Source: Gemmatimonadota bacterium (lineage in GTDB: Bacteria > Gemmatimonadota > Gemmatimonadetes > Palauibacterales > Palauibacteraceae). From it: DNA of 48,505 bases. The stretch is from NCBI GenBank assembly GCA_021295785.1, contig JAGWBR010000025.1:1-48505 (forward strand), written 5' to 3'. Every line of letters starts with the position of its first letter. The stretch's first letter is position 1. The translations under genes were made by a program, and so were the position numbers. The notes beneath the pieces were generated by a model. The model ran no database searches. It worked only from the letters and a program-made list of their open reading frames with translations, and had not been told where the DNA came from. Shown one piece after another: positions 15,270-24,049 of this stretch.

Positions 15270-15857
15270 TCATCCCGGGGGCGACTGGGTCGCGGCCCGC
15301 ATCCTTTCCAGCGCATCGTCGGTGAGGTCTACGCGGTCACTGTGCACCAGCACGGTCGCGGTGCCTCCGCTGAGGATCAGGTCGTAATTCCGCTCGCTCT
15401 GAATCTCCTCCAGAATCGGCAGTACGGAATTACGGATCCGCTCGATGCCCTCGGCCCGGATCTGGTCAGCCTGGCTCTGGGTATCCTGCCGAAACCGCTG
15501 GAGCGCCGTGAGCGCGTCCTGGAGATCTCGCTCAATTATCCTGGTTTCTTCGGGCGTGGGATCGGCGGGTGAATCGGCCGCACGGGCCTCGGCCTCGGTC
15601 ACCGCCTGCTCCAGCGCGACAGCTTGTTGGTCGTAGCTGTTTTGCAGAGCCTGCAGTGCCTCGGCGAGTTCAACCCCGGCGGGGGATTCAAGCGTGATTC
15701 GGTCCAGATTGATAACCGCGATGGTCAGCGGGCCACTGCTCTCGGTGGCGGCCTCTTCCTGCCCGGCAAGCGGAGCGGCGGCCGCCCCAAGGCCCAGCCC
15801 GACGAAAAGGGCTGTGCACAAAGCGGAACGCAGTGAAGACGAGTCGAATGTTTGCAT
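15270..15857 (-). CDS. OmpH/Skp-family periplasmic chaperone
   Basis: A 195-residue exported protein of the OmpH/Skp group, which holds outer-membrane proteins during transit to the BAM complex. The signal peptide (ALCTALFVGLGLGAAAAPLAG) is followed by the family's first strand TIAVINLDRI. A long charged helical stretch (about 65-150) forms the coiled-coil tentacles, and a last strand pair includes NYDLILSGGTATVLVHSDRV and VDLTDDALERM, the usual OmpH ending. GAGG lies about eight bases before the ATG. Skp genes commonly follow bamA; here the gene stands alone, divergent from the D-aminoacylase and convergent with the 2Fe-2S gene. It implies a diderm cell envelope. Confidence 0.88.
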   Translation of the reverse strand: MQTFDSSSLRSALCTALFVGLGLGAAAAPLAGQEEAATESSGPLTIAVINLDRITLESPAGVELAEALQALQNSYDQQAVALEQAVTEAEARAADSPADPTPEETRIIERDLQDALTALQRFRQDTQSQADQIRAEGIERIRNSVLPILEEIQSERNYDLILSGGTATVLVHSDRVDLTDDALERMRAATQSPPG

Positions 15858-15959
15858 CAAGGTGCCTCAAATGGGAGCTTCGGGAAGTCGAGCGGTGGGC
15901 CGAATCGCTGAAAGCAAGTCTGCCCCGCCCTGAGTGAACAACCGGAAAATATCGCAATC

Positions 15960-17573
15960 TTGATTATCCCACGCGATGGCCTGCCGGGCTTGGCGGCAAG
16001 GGTCCGCCCTTCCGGGGCCGGCTTCCACCCTTCCATTTGGGCCGCACGTGCCTTGATCGCTGCCGGGTTGCCAATGTCCGCACTGGCTTCCGCCCCGGCG
16101 CCTGTCCGCGCAGCGGCGCAGGAGGCCCCCCGGCAGGTCCTGTTCACCGGAGGCCTGGTCGTTGACGGGACAGGGAGTCCCCGGCGCCACGCCGATGTTC
16201 TGATCGGCGGCGGCCGAATCTCCGAGATCGGTCCTCCCGGGAGTATCGAAGCTCCGCCGGGCACGGAGATCCGCGACGTAAGCGGACTGGTTGTAGCGCC
16301 CGGGTTCATCGACATCCACAACCACTCAACCGACCGGATGTGGGACCGTCCATTGGCCACCACCCAGATCGCACAGGGGATCACGACTCTGATCGTGGGG
16401 GCCGACGGGAGTTCGCCGTTCCCCATTGACGAGTACCTGGTCAGAATCGATACGCTTGCCCCAACCGTGAACGTGGGAACGTACGTCGGGCACGGGACCG
16501 TGCGCTGGGGCGCGATGCAGGAAGACTACAGCCGCCCCGCGACGGCACTCGAAATCGCTCACATGGCCAGGCTGGTGGAGCGCGGTATGATGCACGGAGC
16601 CTTCGGCTTCAGCAGCGGGCTCGAATACTCAATGGGGCTCCACTCGACCACCGAAGAGCTCATCGCCCTGGCGAAGGTCGCGGCAGAGCACGGCGGGCAC
16701 TACGCAACGCACATGCGTGACGAAGAAGAGAACCTCCTCGAAGCAGTGGACGAGGCCCTTGCCATTGGAGAGGCCGCCGGGATTGCAGTCCACATCTCGC
16801 ACGTCAAGGCGGGCAATGCCTCGGTGTGGGGCGCCGCCCCCGAAGTGTTGCGCCGCATGGAAGCCGCGCGCGAGAGGGGTCTGGACGTGACGGCCGACCA
16901 GTACCCGTATGCCGCCTGGCAATCCGGACTCAGCATCATCGCCCGTTCCCGCGCCATCGATAACCCCGATTCGGTGGCCGCCGGGATTGAGGCCGCGGGC
17001 GGGCCGGGCCGGCTCCAGATCGTAGCCTTCAACCAAGAACCATCGCTGAACGGACTGCGCCTGGACGAAATCGCCCGGCGCAAGGAAATGACCCCGGTCG
17101 AAACGGTGCTGTGGACTAACGAGTCGGGCGGGGCCGGCGTGATCGGGCACACGATGAGCGACGAGGACGTGGAAACGTTCATGCAGTCGCCGCTGGTAAT
17201 GACCGCTTCGGACGGCGGTGTCGGGACTGCACACCCCCGGGGAGCCGGAGCCTTCGCGCGGGTGCTCGGCCTGTACGCACGGGAAAAGGGCCTCCTGACC
17301 CTGGAGCGTGCGGTGCAGAGGGGCACTTCGCAGCCTGCCCGCCGCCTTGGCCTGACCGACCGGGGTACGCTTCGGGAGGGGGCGATAGCTGACATGGCGA
17401 TTTTCGACTGGGCCGGAATCATCGACCGTTCGACCTTCGACAGCGGTCTGCGCCCCGCCGAAGGCATGGTCAGCGTATGGGTCAGCGGGGTGGAGGTGTG
17501 GTCAGGCGGCGAACCGACCGGAGCCAGGCCGGGCCGGGCCCTGAGGAGACCCGGCACCGACCAGTCCGGTTAG
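15960..17573 (+). CDS. N-acyl-D-amino-acid deacylase (D-aminoacylase), amidohydrolase superfamily
   Basis: A 537-residue amidohydrolase likely to hydrolyse N-acyl-D-amino acids. The N-terminal beta-sandwich strand VLFTGGLVVDGTGSPRRHADV is followed by the metal-binding HNH at His120/His122. ATHMRDEEENLLEAV, HISHVKAGN (His278, His281), SDGGVGTAHPRGAGAF (Asp418) and the C-terminal GxIADMAIFD complete the family pattern. About 50 residues before the domain contain a hydrophobic stretch ending in APVRAAAQ, probably a signal peptide. The TTG at 15960 is the only upstream start; it has no nearby ribosome site and the true start is unsure. A second homolog lies at 34976. It is convergent with the BNR gene, overlapping it by four bases. 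Confidence 0.88.
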   Translation: MIIPRDGLPGLAARVRPSGAGFHPSIWAARALIAAGLPMSALASAPAPVRAAAQEAPRQVLFTGGLVVDGTGSPRRHADVLIGGGRISEIGPPGSIEAPPGTEIRDVSGLVVAPGFIDIHNHSTDRMWDRPLATTQIAQGITTLIVGADGSSPFPIDEYLVRIDTLAPTVNVGTYVGHGTVRWGAMQEDYSRPATALEIAHMARLVERGMMHGAFGFSSGLEYSMGLHSTTEELIALAKVAAEHGGHYATHMRDEEENLLEAVDEALAIGEAAGIAVHISHVKAGNASVWGAAPEVLRRMEAARERGLDVTADQYPYAAWQSGLSIIARSRAIDNPDSVAAGIEAAGGPGRLQIVAFNQEPSLNGLRLDEIARRKEMTPVETVLWTNESGGAGVIGHTMSDEDVETFMQSPLVMTASDGGVGTAHPRGAGAFARVLGLYAREKGLLTLERAVQRGTSQPARRLGLTDRGTLREGAIADMAIFDWAGIIDRSTFDSGLRPAEGMVSVWVSGVEVWSGGEPTGARPGRALRRPGTDQSG

Positions 17574-20500
17574 CCGATCGGACGCCCCGGGGTCCAGGGC
17601 GCCCCGGCCGCTTCCAGCGCAGCCTGAAGACGGGCCATCGGTCCCGCGACAAGCGCGGCAATTTCATCTTCCAGACCGGCCAGCTCGGAGGCCGCGATCT
17701 CAATGTTGGTCCGCTGCGTTGCCGTGGGGAGCTGGGTGGTGCGCCAATGCCCGCCCATCACATTGCCGATCCGGCCCGAAACCGTGGGGCTCGACGACTC
17801 GTTCAGGCCGCCCCTGACCGGATCGCCGTTCAAGCGCAGCGAGATGCTCGCCACCTCGGCCGAGGCAGCGTCGAGCATTTCAAACAAATCCGCGTCCGGG
17901 CCGTTCACGGCAGTAGCCGCGGCCCGCATGTAGCGCAGATCATCTTGCACCTGCTCGAGTTCGCTGCTGGCGATCCCCGCGCGGCGCCGCAGCTCGGCGA
18001 CCTCGGCCTGGAACGCGCTGCCGGCCGCCAACACTTCCTGGTCCACATCGAAGGCTGAACGCACCTCGAACGTCTGTGCCTCCCCGATTTCTTCCGTCCC
18101 CCCGGCGGTCACCAAGATCAACTGGGCCGAGTATGTGCCGGGCGGTGCCATCGGCCCGATCGGATCCGACGCCCACGGCGGACGAAAGTCGGGGCTGGCC
18201 AACGAAATCGGATCAGGCGCCGGACCGCGCAGGTCCCACGCAACCCGGTGGAGCCCGGCCCGCGCCGGCCCTTCGACCAGACGGACCGGTGCTCCACTGG
18301 CGTCCGAAATCGCGACCAAGGCGAACGGACCCGATTCGACAGCCTCTTCGCGAAGGCGTTCGTACCCGGGAAACGGCGTGTCTTCCCCCCGCTCCCGCAT
18401 GCCCCGTTCGGCCGATTGCCGGGCCTGCCGCACAGTCTCGGGCACGTCGGGCAGGAAATAGCTGATCACCGCACCAAACGGGGGGTTCGGCGCGGCGTAG
18501 GCATCGGTCCCCAGGGTCGGCCGGCCCCTGGCCTGATTGGTCAGGTTGGGGACGTACTGCCACGCAGATCGCACTGGCCACACTCCGCCTTCGCCGTCGA
18601 GCGCGCCCGCCGCGATCTGCCGAAGCGGGTCGTAGTCGTCCAGCACATAGAACCCGCGGCCGAACGTCGCGCCAACAAGATCGCCGTCACGCCGCTGCAC
18701 TTTCAGGTCGCGGAATGCGATTGTCGGCGCCCCTTTCAGTCGGTGCCAGGTGCTGCCCGCGTCGGGACTGAAGTACAGGCCGTTCTCGACACCGGCAAAC
18801 AGCAGGTCAGGGTTTTCGTGGTCCTGCTGAATCGCCCACACAATGGCACCGTAGGGCAGGTCGCCCGAGACCGAAGTCCAGCTCGCCCCGGCGTCGTCGC
18901 TGCGAAAGACGTAAGGGGTGTAGTCTCCGATCTTGTGCGCGTCGGCCACGGCAAAGACCGTCCGGGCCGCGTGCCGGCCGGCTTCGACATCGTTAATGAA
19001 TGACCGATCGGGAACGCCCGGCAGCGCGGCGGCCGTCTCCCAACCGCCGCCCCCATCCAGCGTTCGGTTGATCAGCCCGTCGTCGGTGCCCGCGTAGATC
19101 GTCCCCGCGGCGACCGGGCTCTCGCTGACCGCCGTAATCGTGGCGTATTTGGACATGGCACCGTTGTCGTGGAGCGCGTCCAGCTCCCACACCCGGCCCA
19201 TGAAAGGCAATTCGTAGCGGTTGGTGTTGGTCGTCAGATCCCCGCTGATGGCCGTCCACGAGTTCCCCCGGTCTTCCGATTTCCACACGCGCTGCGAAGC
19301 AAAGTAGACAGTGGCATTGGAATGGGGGCTGATCAACACCGGCGAATCCCAGTTCCAGCGCTCGGGAGGATCGCCGGAGGCGGGCTGCGGCTGAATCTGG
19401 ATCGCTTCGCCGGTGCGCCGGTCAACGCGGTACAGATTCCCTTGCTGGGTCATCAGGTAAAACAGCTCCGGATCGCCCGGATCGAAATCAACGCCGTATC
19501 CGTCTGCGCCCATCGGGAAATACCAGTCGGAGTTGCGGATGCCCTCGGTGGTGGTGGTGCGAGACGGCCCCCACAGAGTTCCCAGGTCCTGCGCGCCCCC
19601 CAGGATGTGCGCGAACGGGAGGTGATTCGACACCGCGACCTTGTAGAATTGCGAAATGGGCATGTTGGGGAAGTGCCGCCAGGATCCGCCCTCGTCGAAG
19701 GTCTCGTAAAGGCCGGCGTCGGTGCCGGCCAGCATGTGCGAAGTGTTGTCCGGGTCGATCCACAGAGCGTGATTGTCCGAGTGTTTGTCGTGCCCCGATT
19801 CAAAGGGACCGAACGTCGCGCCGCCGTCCCTCGTGATTCGCATGAACACATCCATTTGGATTACCAGGTCGGGGTCGGTCGGCGAAGCTTCGATCTCTTG
19901 GTAGTAGTGCGGTCCCGTGCCGCCGGAGATGTAGGAGTTGCGGTGTTCCCAGCTCTCGCCCCGGTCCATTGACCGGTAAAACCCGCGTTCGCCGTCGCCC
20001 GCCTCGATCGTGGCGTAGACCACGTCGGGTGCGGCGGGAGTCACGGCCAGGCCAATCTTGCCCATGTCCCCGCCGGGCAGTCCGGTTGTTATTTCGCGCC
20101 AGGTCTCGCCGCCGTCTTCGGATTTGTGGATGCCCGAATTGGGGCCGCCCGCCATGAATCCCCAGACGTGCCGTCTCCGCTGGTACGAAGCCGCGTAGAT
20201 GACCCTCGGGTCGGCCGGGCTGAACTCCAGATCGGTAACGCCAGTGTTCTCGTCGACGGCCAACACCTGCCGCCAGGTCGCGCCGCCGTCGGCGGACTTG
20301 TAGACGCCGCGCTCGCCGCCCTCGTTCCACAACGGGCCCTCCGCGGCCACCAACAGCGTGTTTCCGTCTTTGGGATGGATGAGGATCTTGCCGATGTGTT
20401 CCGTGCCTCCCAGGCCCATGTTCTCCCAGGTGGATCCTCCGTCGCGGCTCCGGTAGATGCCCGTGCCCCACGCCACGTGCCTGCCGCTGACGTTCTCGCC

Positions 20501-20890
20501 GGTCCCGACCCAGATCACCGAGGGACTGGTCGGGTCGATGGCCACGTCGCCGATCGAGTAGCTGGGCTGGTCGTCGAAGACGGGCGTCCAGGTGACCCCG
20601 GCGTTGACGGTCTTCCACAGGCCGCCCGAGCCTACCGCGACGTACCACGTTGACTTGTCGCGCGGGTGGACGGCGATGTCGGCGATCCGCCCGCCGGCCA
20701 CGGCGGGTCCGATTTCGCGCAGCGGCATCCCCAAGAGCGCATCATCCACCGATACTTGTGCCTGCAGTGGGGCCGCGGAGGACCATCCGAGTGCGAAGGC
20801 GGCCAACAGCGCGAGGGCAAGCGAAACCGCTGCGGGTAGCGGGGGGGCGGTGTTGGCCAGGACAGCGCCAAGCGGACGGGTTTTCCGCAT
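17570..20890 (-). CDS. Large secreted Asp-box (BNR/sortilin-like) beta-propeller protein
   Basis: A 1,106-residue exported protein. A signal peptide ends near residue 45 (APLQAQ). Many Asp boxes follow, each closing a blade: SRDGGSTWENM, SADGGATWRQV, SEDGGETWREI, SMDRGESWEH, SEDRGNSWTAI and SDDAGASWTSV. The whole N-terminal 750 residues read as a ten-bladed VPS10/sortilin-like propeller, often labelled glycosyl hydrolase in databases although no catalytic residues are evident. The C-terminus holds a beta-sandwich region (about 850-960) and a helical tail rich in Glu/Ala. AGGAG lies seven bases before the ATG, an excellent site. It stands as a single gene, convergent with the D-aminoacylase. 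Ligand and role unknown. Confidence 0.87.
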   Translation of the reverse strand: MRKTRPLGAVLANTAPPLPAAVSLALALLAAFALGWSSAAPLQAQVSVDDALLGMPLREIGPAVAGGRIADIAVHPRDKSTWYVAVGSGGLWKTVNAGVTWTPVFDDQPSYSIGDVAIDPTSPSVIWVGTGENVSGRHVAWGTGIYRSRDGGSTWENMGLGGTEHIGKILIHPKDGNTLLVAAEGPLWNEGGERGVYKSADGGATWRQVLAVDENTGVTDLEFSPADPRVIYAASYQRRRHVWGFMAGGPNSGIHKSEDGGETWREITTGLPGGDMGKIGLAVTPAAPDVVYATIEAGDGERGFYRSMDRGESWEHRNSYISGGTGPHYYQEIEASPTDPDLVIQMDVFMRITRDGGATFGPFESGHDKHSDNHALWIDPDNTSHMLAGTDAGLYETFDEGGSWRHFPNMPISQFYKVAVSNHLPFAHILGGAQDLGTLWGPSRTTTTEGIRNSDWYFPMGADGYGVDFDPGDPELFYLMTQQGNLYRVDRRTGEAIQIQPQPASGDPPERWNWDSPVLISPHSNATVYFASQRVWKSEDRGNSWTAISGDLTTNTNRYELPFMGRVWELDALHDNGAMSKYATITAVSESPVAAGTIYAGTDDGLINRTLDGGGGWETAAALPGVPDRSFINDVEAGRHAARTVFAVADAHKIGDYTPYVFRSDDAGASWTSVSGDLPYGAIVWAIQQDHENPDLLFAGVENGLYFSPDAGSTWHRLKGAPTIAFRDLKVQRRDGDLVGATFGRGFYVLDDYDPLRQIAAGALDGEGGVWPVRSAWQYVPNLTNQARGRPTLGTDAYAAPNPPFGAVISYFLPDVPETVRQARQSAERGMRERGEDTPFPGYERLREEAVESGPFALVAISDASGAPVRLVEGPARAGLHRVAWDLRGPAPDPISLASPDFRPPWASDPIGPMAPPGTYSAQLILVTAGGTEEIGEAQTFEVRSAFDVDQEVLAAGSAFQAEVAELRRRAGIASSELEQVQDDLRYMRAAATAVNGPDADLFEMLDAASAEVASISLRLNGDPVRGGLNESSSPTVSGRIGNVMGGHWRTTQLPTATQRTNIEIAASELAGLEDEIAALVAGPMARLQAALEAAGAPWTPGRPIG

Positions 20891-21317
20891 TGAGATTCTC
20901 CTGTCGCACTTCTAAGTTTTGTACTTGGCAGGGTGTTCCGTACCGGGTATATCCAGAGGTTCCCTCTTCGCAGATCTTGAAGGACGTGCAATCCAGCCGG
21001 CATATGCTTCCGCAGATCTGGGTGGCTCCCCCGGGGCCTTCCCGGAATCTCGCACGTCGCCGAGTATCCTGCGGCATCAGTGCACGGGAGCAATTGTTAC
21101 CCGGACACCCTATGCTCCAGCTGCCGCTACGTGAACTCCTGGCGACCCCCTCACGGGCCACCAAATAGTTTGCGTGTTCGTGGGGAAGAAGCCCAGTGGA
21201 ACCCTCTCTGCCAACGTCGAGCGAGACACGAGGGGCAAGAGCTATTAGAGTAGGGCTAGCCAGAGAGATGCAGTATGGCACGAGGAGGAGGGTGAAGGTG
21301 AACGCGGTCTACCGTTC
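20891..21317. other. Intergenic stretch between divergent propeller genes
   Basis: No gene is supported in these 427 bases. Both neighbouring genes read outward, so the interval should hold two promoters. On the minus strand TACAAAACTTAG (about 20913-20924) just before the BNR ribosome site is the only A+T-rich patch that could be a promoter element. I see no repeats or clear hairpins. Confidence 0.35.
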
Positions 21318-22499
21318 ATGAGATGGCTACACGGTGCAGGCCGTGTTGTGTTCCTCATCGTGCTCAGTGTGTCGCCGGCCAAAGCCGCAACACAGGTAAC
21401 GGAAAAGCAGATGGAGGACTGGGCGCTTTCCCGGTCCTCGGTGGTGGGGGTTCCAGCCACGGGGGGCCGAAAGGGTGAGCCAGAGTTCTCGCGAATCGGA
21501 TCAGTCCTGGCGTGGGCCGATCGATTGTACGTCGGCCAACCGGACGAGAATCAATTCCGTATCGTTTCCACCGCCGGCGCTGATATCGGCAGTCTCGGTG
21601 GTCCCGGGGATGGACCGGGGGATTTTCGGCGCCTAGGCGCCATTGGGCGTATTGGTGACTACGTCTGGGTGGCAGATCCGGTTTTGAACAGAGTGAGCTT
21701 CTTCGACCACACGGGAAAATACACATCGTCAGAGACTGTGCCGCGATACCTCCCTGATGCCGATGGATCGCTGATGCCGCGAGCTGTGTTCGAGGACGGG
21801 TCGGTCCTTGCTCGACGAATAGTCGGGGACAATGTGAGCGTAGGAAGCCAGGGAACAGAGCAGATACTGCGAATCGTCAACGGAGGGGAGGTGGTGGATA
21901 CGTTGGTGGCGTTTGGGGCTCCAGACGCCGCTGTGCAAATCCGTGATGGGGTGCGCGGCGTGGCTAATATTCTGCGGCCGGTAGTAGACTCACCGCTCTG
22001 GTCCGGTTTTCCCGATGGTTCCGGCGTTCTCGTGGTGCATCGCCCCGCGAGAGCTCGCGTGGGTGCCTACTATTCTCGCGTCCTCCGCCTGGACGTTGCG
22101 GCAGATACCGTGTTTGACCAGTGGATTTCATACCGTCCGGTGCCGGTCTCTCGTTCCTTCCTCAGGCGCTATGCGGAGGCGCGCTTGCGCGAGCTTGATT
22201 CCATTGTAACGGATGCCGGGCGATTTCGAGAAGCGGCCTTGGAAAGCTTCGCCGCCCCGGATTTATTTCCGCCGGTTGACCGAACTTATATTAATGTTGA
22301 AGGATTAGTCTGGCTGAAGCTCAGAACAGGCGAAACGTCTTTCGAATGGTGTATTCTGGATGGTATGGGTCGCCCAATCGGAAGATTCAAAGTACCCGAC
22401 AACACCCGCTTGGCCGCCGGCGACCGTGAAGGTGTTTGGCTCGTAGAAACGGACCAATGGGATGTCCCCTATTTGGTCCGGTATACGTTTGTGAAATGA
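21318..22499 (+). CDS. Secreted 6-bladed beta-propeller protein
   Basis: A 393-residue protein with a signal peptide (VVFLIVLSVSPAKAATQ). It carries the family motif in variant form, GDGPGDF at 97-103, the same position as in the proteins at 1417 and 7328. Blade-like segments include YVWVADPVLNRVSFFDHTG and RPIGRFKVPDN, and it ends in PYLVRYTFVK like its paralogs. The start codon has no strong ribosome site (GGTGAACG 14 bases upstream). Codon use and base composition look somewhat less G+C-rich in the 3' third (about 22250-22499) than in neighbouring genes, which could reflect recent acquisition. An IS3-family remnant lies 120 bases downstream. Function unknown. Confidence 0.75.
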   Translation: MRWLHGAGRVVFLIVLSVSPAKAATQVTEKQMEDWALSRSSVVGVPATGGRKGEPEFSRIGSVLAWADRLYVGQPDENQFRIVSTAGADIGSLGGPGDGPGDFRRLGAIGRIGDYVWVADPVLNRVSFFDHTGKYTSSETVPRYLPDADGSLMPRAVFEDGSVLARRIVGDNVSVGSQGTEQILRIVNGGEVVDTLVAFGAPDAAVQIRDGVRGVANILRPVVDSPLWSGFPDGSGVLVVHRPARARVGAYYSRVLRLDVAADTVFDQWISYRPVPVSRSFLRRYAEARLRELDSIVTDAGRFREAALESFAAPDLFPPVDRTYINVEGLVWLKLRTGETSFEWCILDGMGRPIGRFKVPDNTRLAAGDREGVWLVETDQWDVPYLVRYTFVK

Positions 22500-22620
22500 T
22501 CCAGTAACAGTCTCGTCCCGCCTCTAGAGGGGCGCGGCGCAGTCATGTGTGGAGGTGGTCAGATGGTGCTGTCTTGCATCCGGCTATGGATTCTGCCCGG
22601 GTCTACGTTCTTTGTCGGGC

Positions 22621-22836
22621 GGAACCTGCCAACGATTGTGAGACACTTGCCGATTCAGTTTAGTGAGCCCTCCTTTCCCCCGTTGGGCGGCCCTGCTCCA
22701 TCGTCCGCCGTGACGGGGAGTGCGCGGTTGATCCAGACCTCCGCCGGGAGCTTGGCCGCCCTCGGCGGGCCGCAGCGTAGGCCGCAGCCAGCACCTTTCG
22801 CCGGTGTTCGATCACCTCGGCGGCGCGCCACGCTCG
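22621..22836 (-). pseudogene. IS3-family transposase C-terminal remnant with the IS right end
   Basis: Read on the minus strand, this matches the last third of the remnant at 5031: EVIEHRRKVLAAAYAA, then KLPAEVWINRALPVTADDG in another frame, ending SLN at the TGA 22655-22657. The flank down to 22621 (GGAACCTGCCAACGA) matches base for base the outer end seen at 5385-5399. Only the 3' end survives, and a frameshift separates its two halves. Its 5' end merges with the 3' end of queF, so insertion or a later deletion joined them. Confidence 0.8.
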
Positions 22837-23219
22837 GCCACAGCGACAATTTCGATGCCCCCGCGAACGGCCTGGTGGACAGTGACCCGAACCCCGCGCG
22901 GCGCAATCGCGCTGACCACGTCGTCAGCGATCCTTGCCGACAGATCCTCGCAAAAGGCACCTTCGTCCCGGTAGGCCCACAGGTAGAACTTCAGCGCCTT
23001 CGATTCCATGCACTGGTCCCGGGGGGCGTAATCGATGGTGACGGTGCCGAAATCGGGCTGGCCGGTTCGCGGGCAGATGGCCGTAAATTCCACGGCCCGC
23101 AAGGTAACTCGCTGCACGTTGCCGGCGGGAATGGCCTCCTGCCGCAAGACCCTGCGCGCCTCCGACAAGTCAGCGGGCCGGGGCAGCGGCCCCGATTCGG
23201 GGAGGCCTGTGTCCTTCAT
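22812..23219 (-). CDS. queF: NADPH-dependent 7-cyano-7-deazaguanine (preQ0) reductase QueF
   Basis: A 135-residue type I QueF that reduces the nitrile of preQ0 to preQ1 in queuosine synthesis. The nucleophile Cys49 sits in FTAICPRTGQPDF. The substrate and NADPH-binding signature ESKALKFYLWAYRDEGAF is at about residues 73-90, and VRGGIEIVAVAE closes the tunnel fold. The ATG at 23219 gives the family's usual length; an upstream in-frame start at 23381 would overlap queC. The last codons (GAPPR) and the stop lie inside the IS3 remnant, so the natural C-terminus may have been replaced. It is divergent from queC with 59 bases between. Confidence 0.92.
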   Translation of the reverse strand: MKDTGLPESGPLPRPADLSEARRVLRQEAIPAGNVQRVTLRAVEFTAICPRTGQPDFGTVTIDYAPRDQCMESKALKFYLWAYRDEGAFCEDLSARIADDVVSAIAPRGVRVTVHQAVRGGIEIVAVAERGAPPR

Positions 23220-23278
23220 GGCGAAGAACCTAGCAAGCCCTAATCGGGCGCGCCCCCGGCGGATTACCTTGAGTTGCC

Positions 23279-24049
23279 ATGAAACGTGAACCGACTGGGG
23301 GCGGAAGCCAGGGCAATCGCGCCAGCGAGCCAGGCAAGGCGGTTGTGCTGCTGAGCGGGGGATTGGACTCGGCAACGGCACTGGCCGTGGCCCGGAGTGA
23401 AGGGCTCACGACCTTTGCCCTGACTCTGCGTTACGGGCAGCGGCACGGGGGCGAGGCGGAGGCCGCGGCGCGGGTCGCAAGGGCCGCGGGTGTTGAGCGT
23501 CACCTTGTGATGGATGTGGACTTGGCGAGGTGGGGCGGTTCATCGCTTGTCTCAGAATCCGGCGATCTGGCGTCGGTCGACCGCGGCGCGGCCGACAGGG
23601 CCATCCCCGACACCTATGTACCGGCGCGGAACACGATCTTCCTCTCGTTGGGTCTGGCCTGGGCCGAGGCGCTGGGGGCGGACCAACTGTTCGTTGGTGT
23701 CAGCCAGGTGGACTGCTCGGGCTATCCGGACTGTCGGGCGGAGTTCATCGACGCGTTCCAAAAGGTGATCGACACGGGGACCAAGGCGGGGGTCGAAGGT
23801 CGGGCGGTCTGCTTGCGCGCACCGCTTCTTCACCTGTCCAAGGCCGATACGATCAGGTTGGGCCTCGAACTGGGTGTGGACTACGGGTTGACGACCAGTT
23901 GCTACGATCCGGGCCCGTCGGGCGACTCCTGCAACGCCTGCGAGTCCTGCGCGCTGAGGGCGAGAGCATTCCAGGAAGTCGGGGACCCGGACCCCGGTGC
24001 CACTGGGCGCGTCAGCTTCGGCGGCGGAGCTTCCACAGGCCCACCGTAA
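23279..24049 (+). CDS. queC: 7-cyano-7-deazaguanine synthase QueC
   Basis: A 256-residue ATP-dependent enzyme that converts 7-carboxy-7-deazaguanine and ammonia to preQ0. The PP-loop SGGLDS is at 26-31. YVPARNTIFLSLGLAWAE and GVSQVDCSGYPDCRAEF are family signatures, and the zinc site uses Cys208, Cys218, Cys221 and Cys224. The first ~18 residues are a variable Gly/Ser-rich extension, and a later start is conceivable. It supplies the substrate for the divergent queF. QueD and QueE, needed for the earlier steps, are not in this window. The 3' end overlaps the convergent membrane-protein gene by 38 bases. Confidence 0.95.
   Translation: MKREPTGGGSQGNRASEPGKAVVLLSGGLDSATALAVARSEGLTTFALTLRYGQRHGGEAEAAARVARAAGVERHLVMDVDLARWGGSSLVSESGDLASVDRGAADRAIPDTYVPARNTIFLSLGLAWAEALGADQLFVGVSQVDCSGYPDCRAEFIDAFQKVIDTGTKAGVEGRAVCLRAPLLHLSKADTIRLGLELGVDYGLTTSCYDPGPSGDSCNACESCALRARAFQEVGDPDPGATGRVSFGGGASTGPP

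Noticed and set aside
22500-22620. CCTCTAGAGG palindrome after the propeller gene as a terminator
   Set aside because: The stem is only five base pairs and no T-tract follows.
23220-23278. preQ1 riboswitch between queF and queC
   Set aside because: The 59-base gap has no convincing P1 stem or A-rich pseudoknot tail on either strand.
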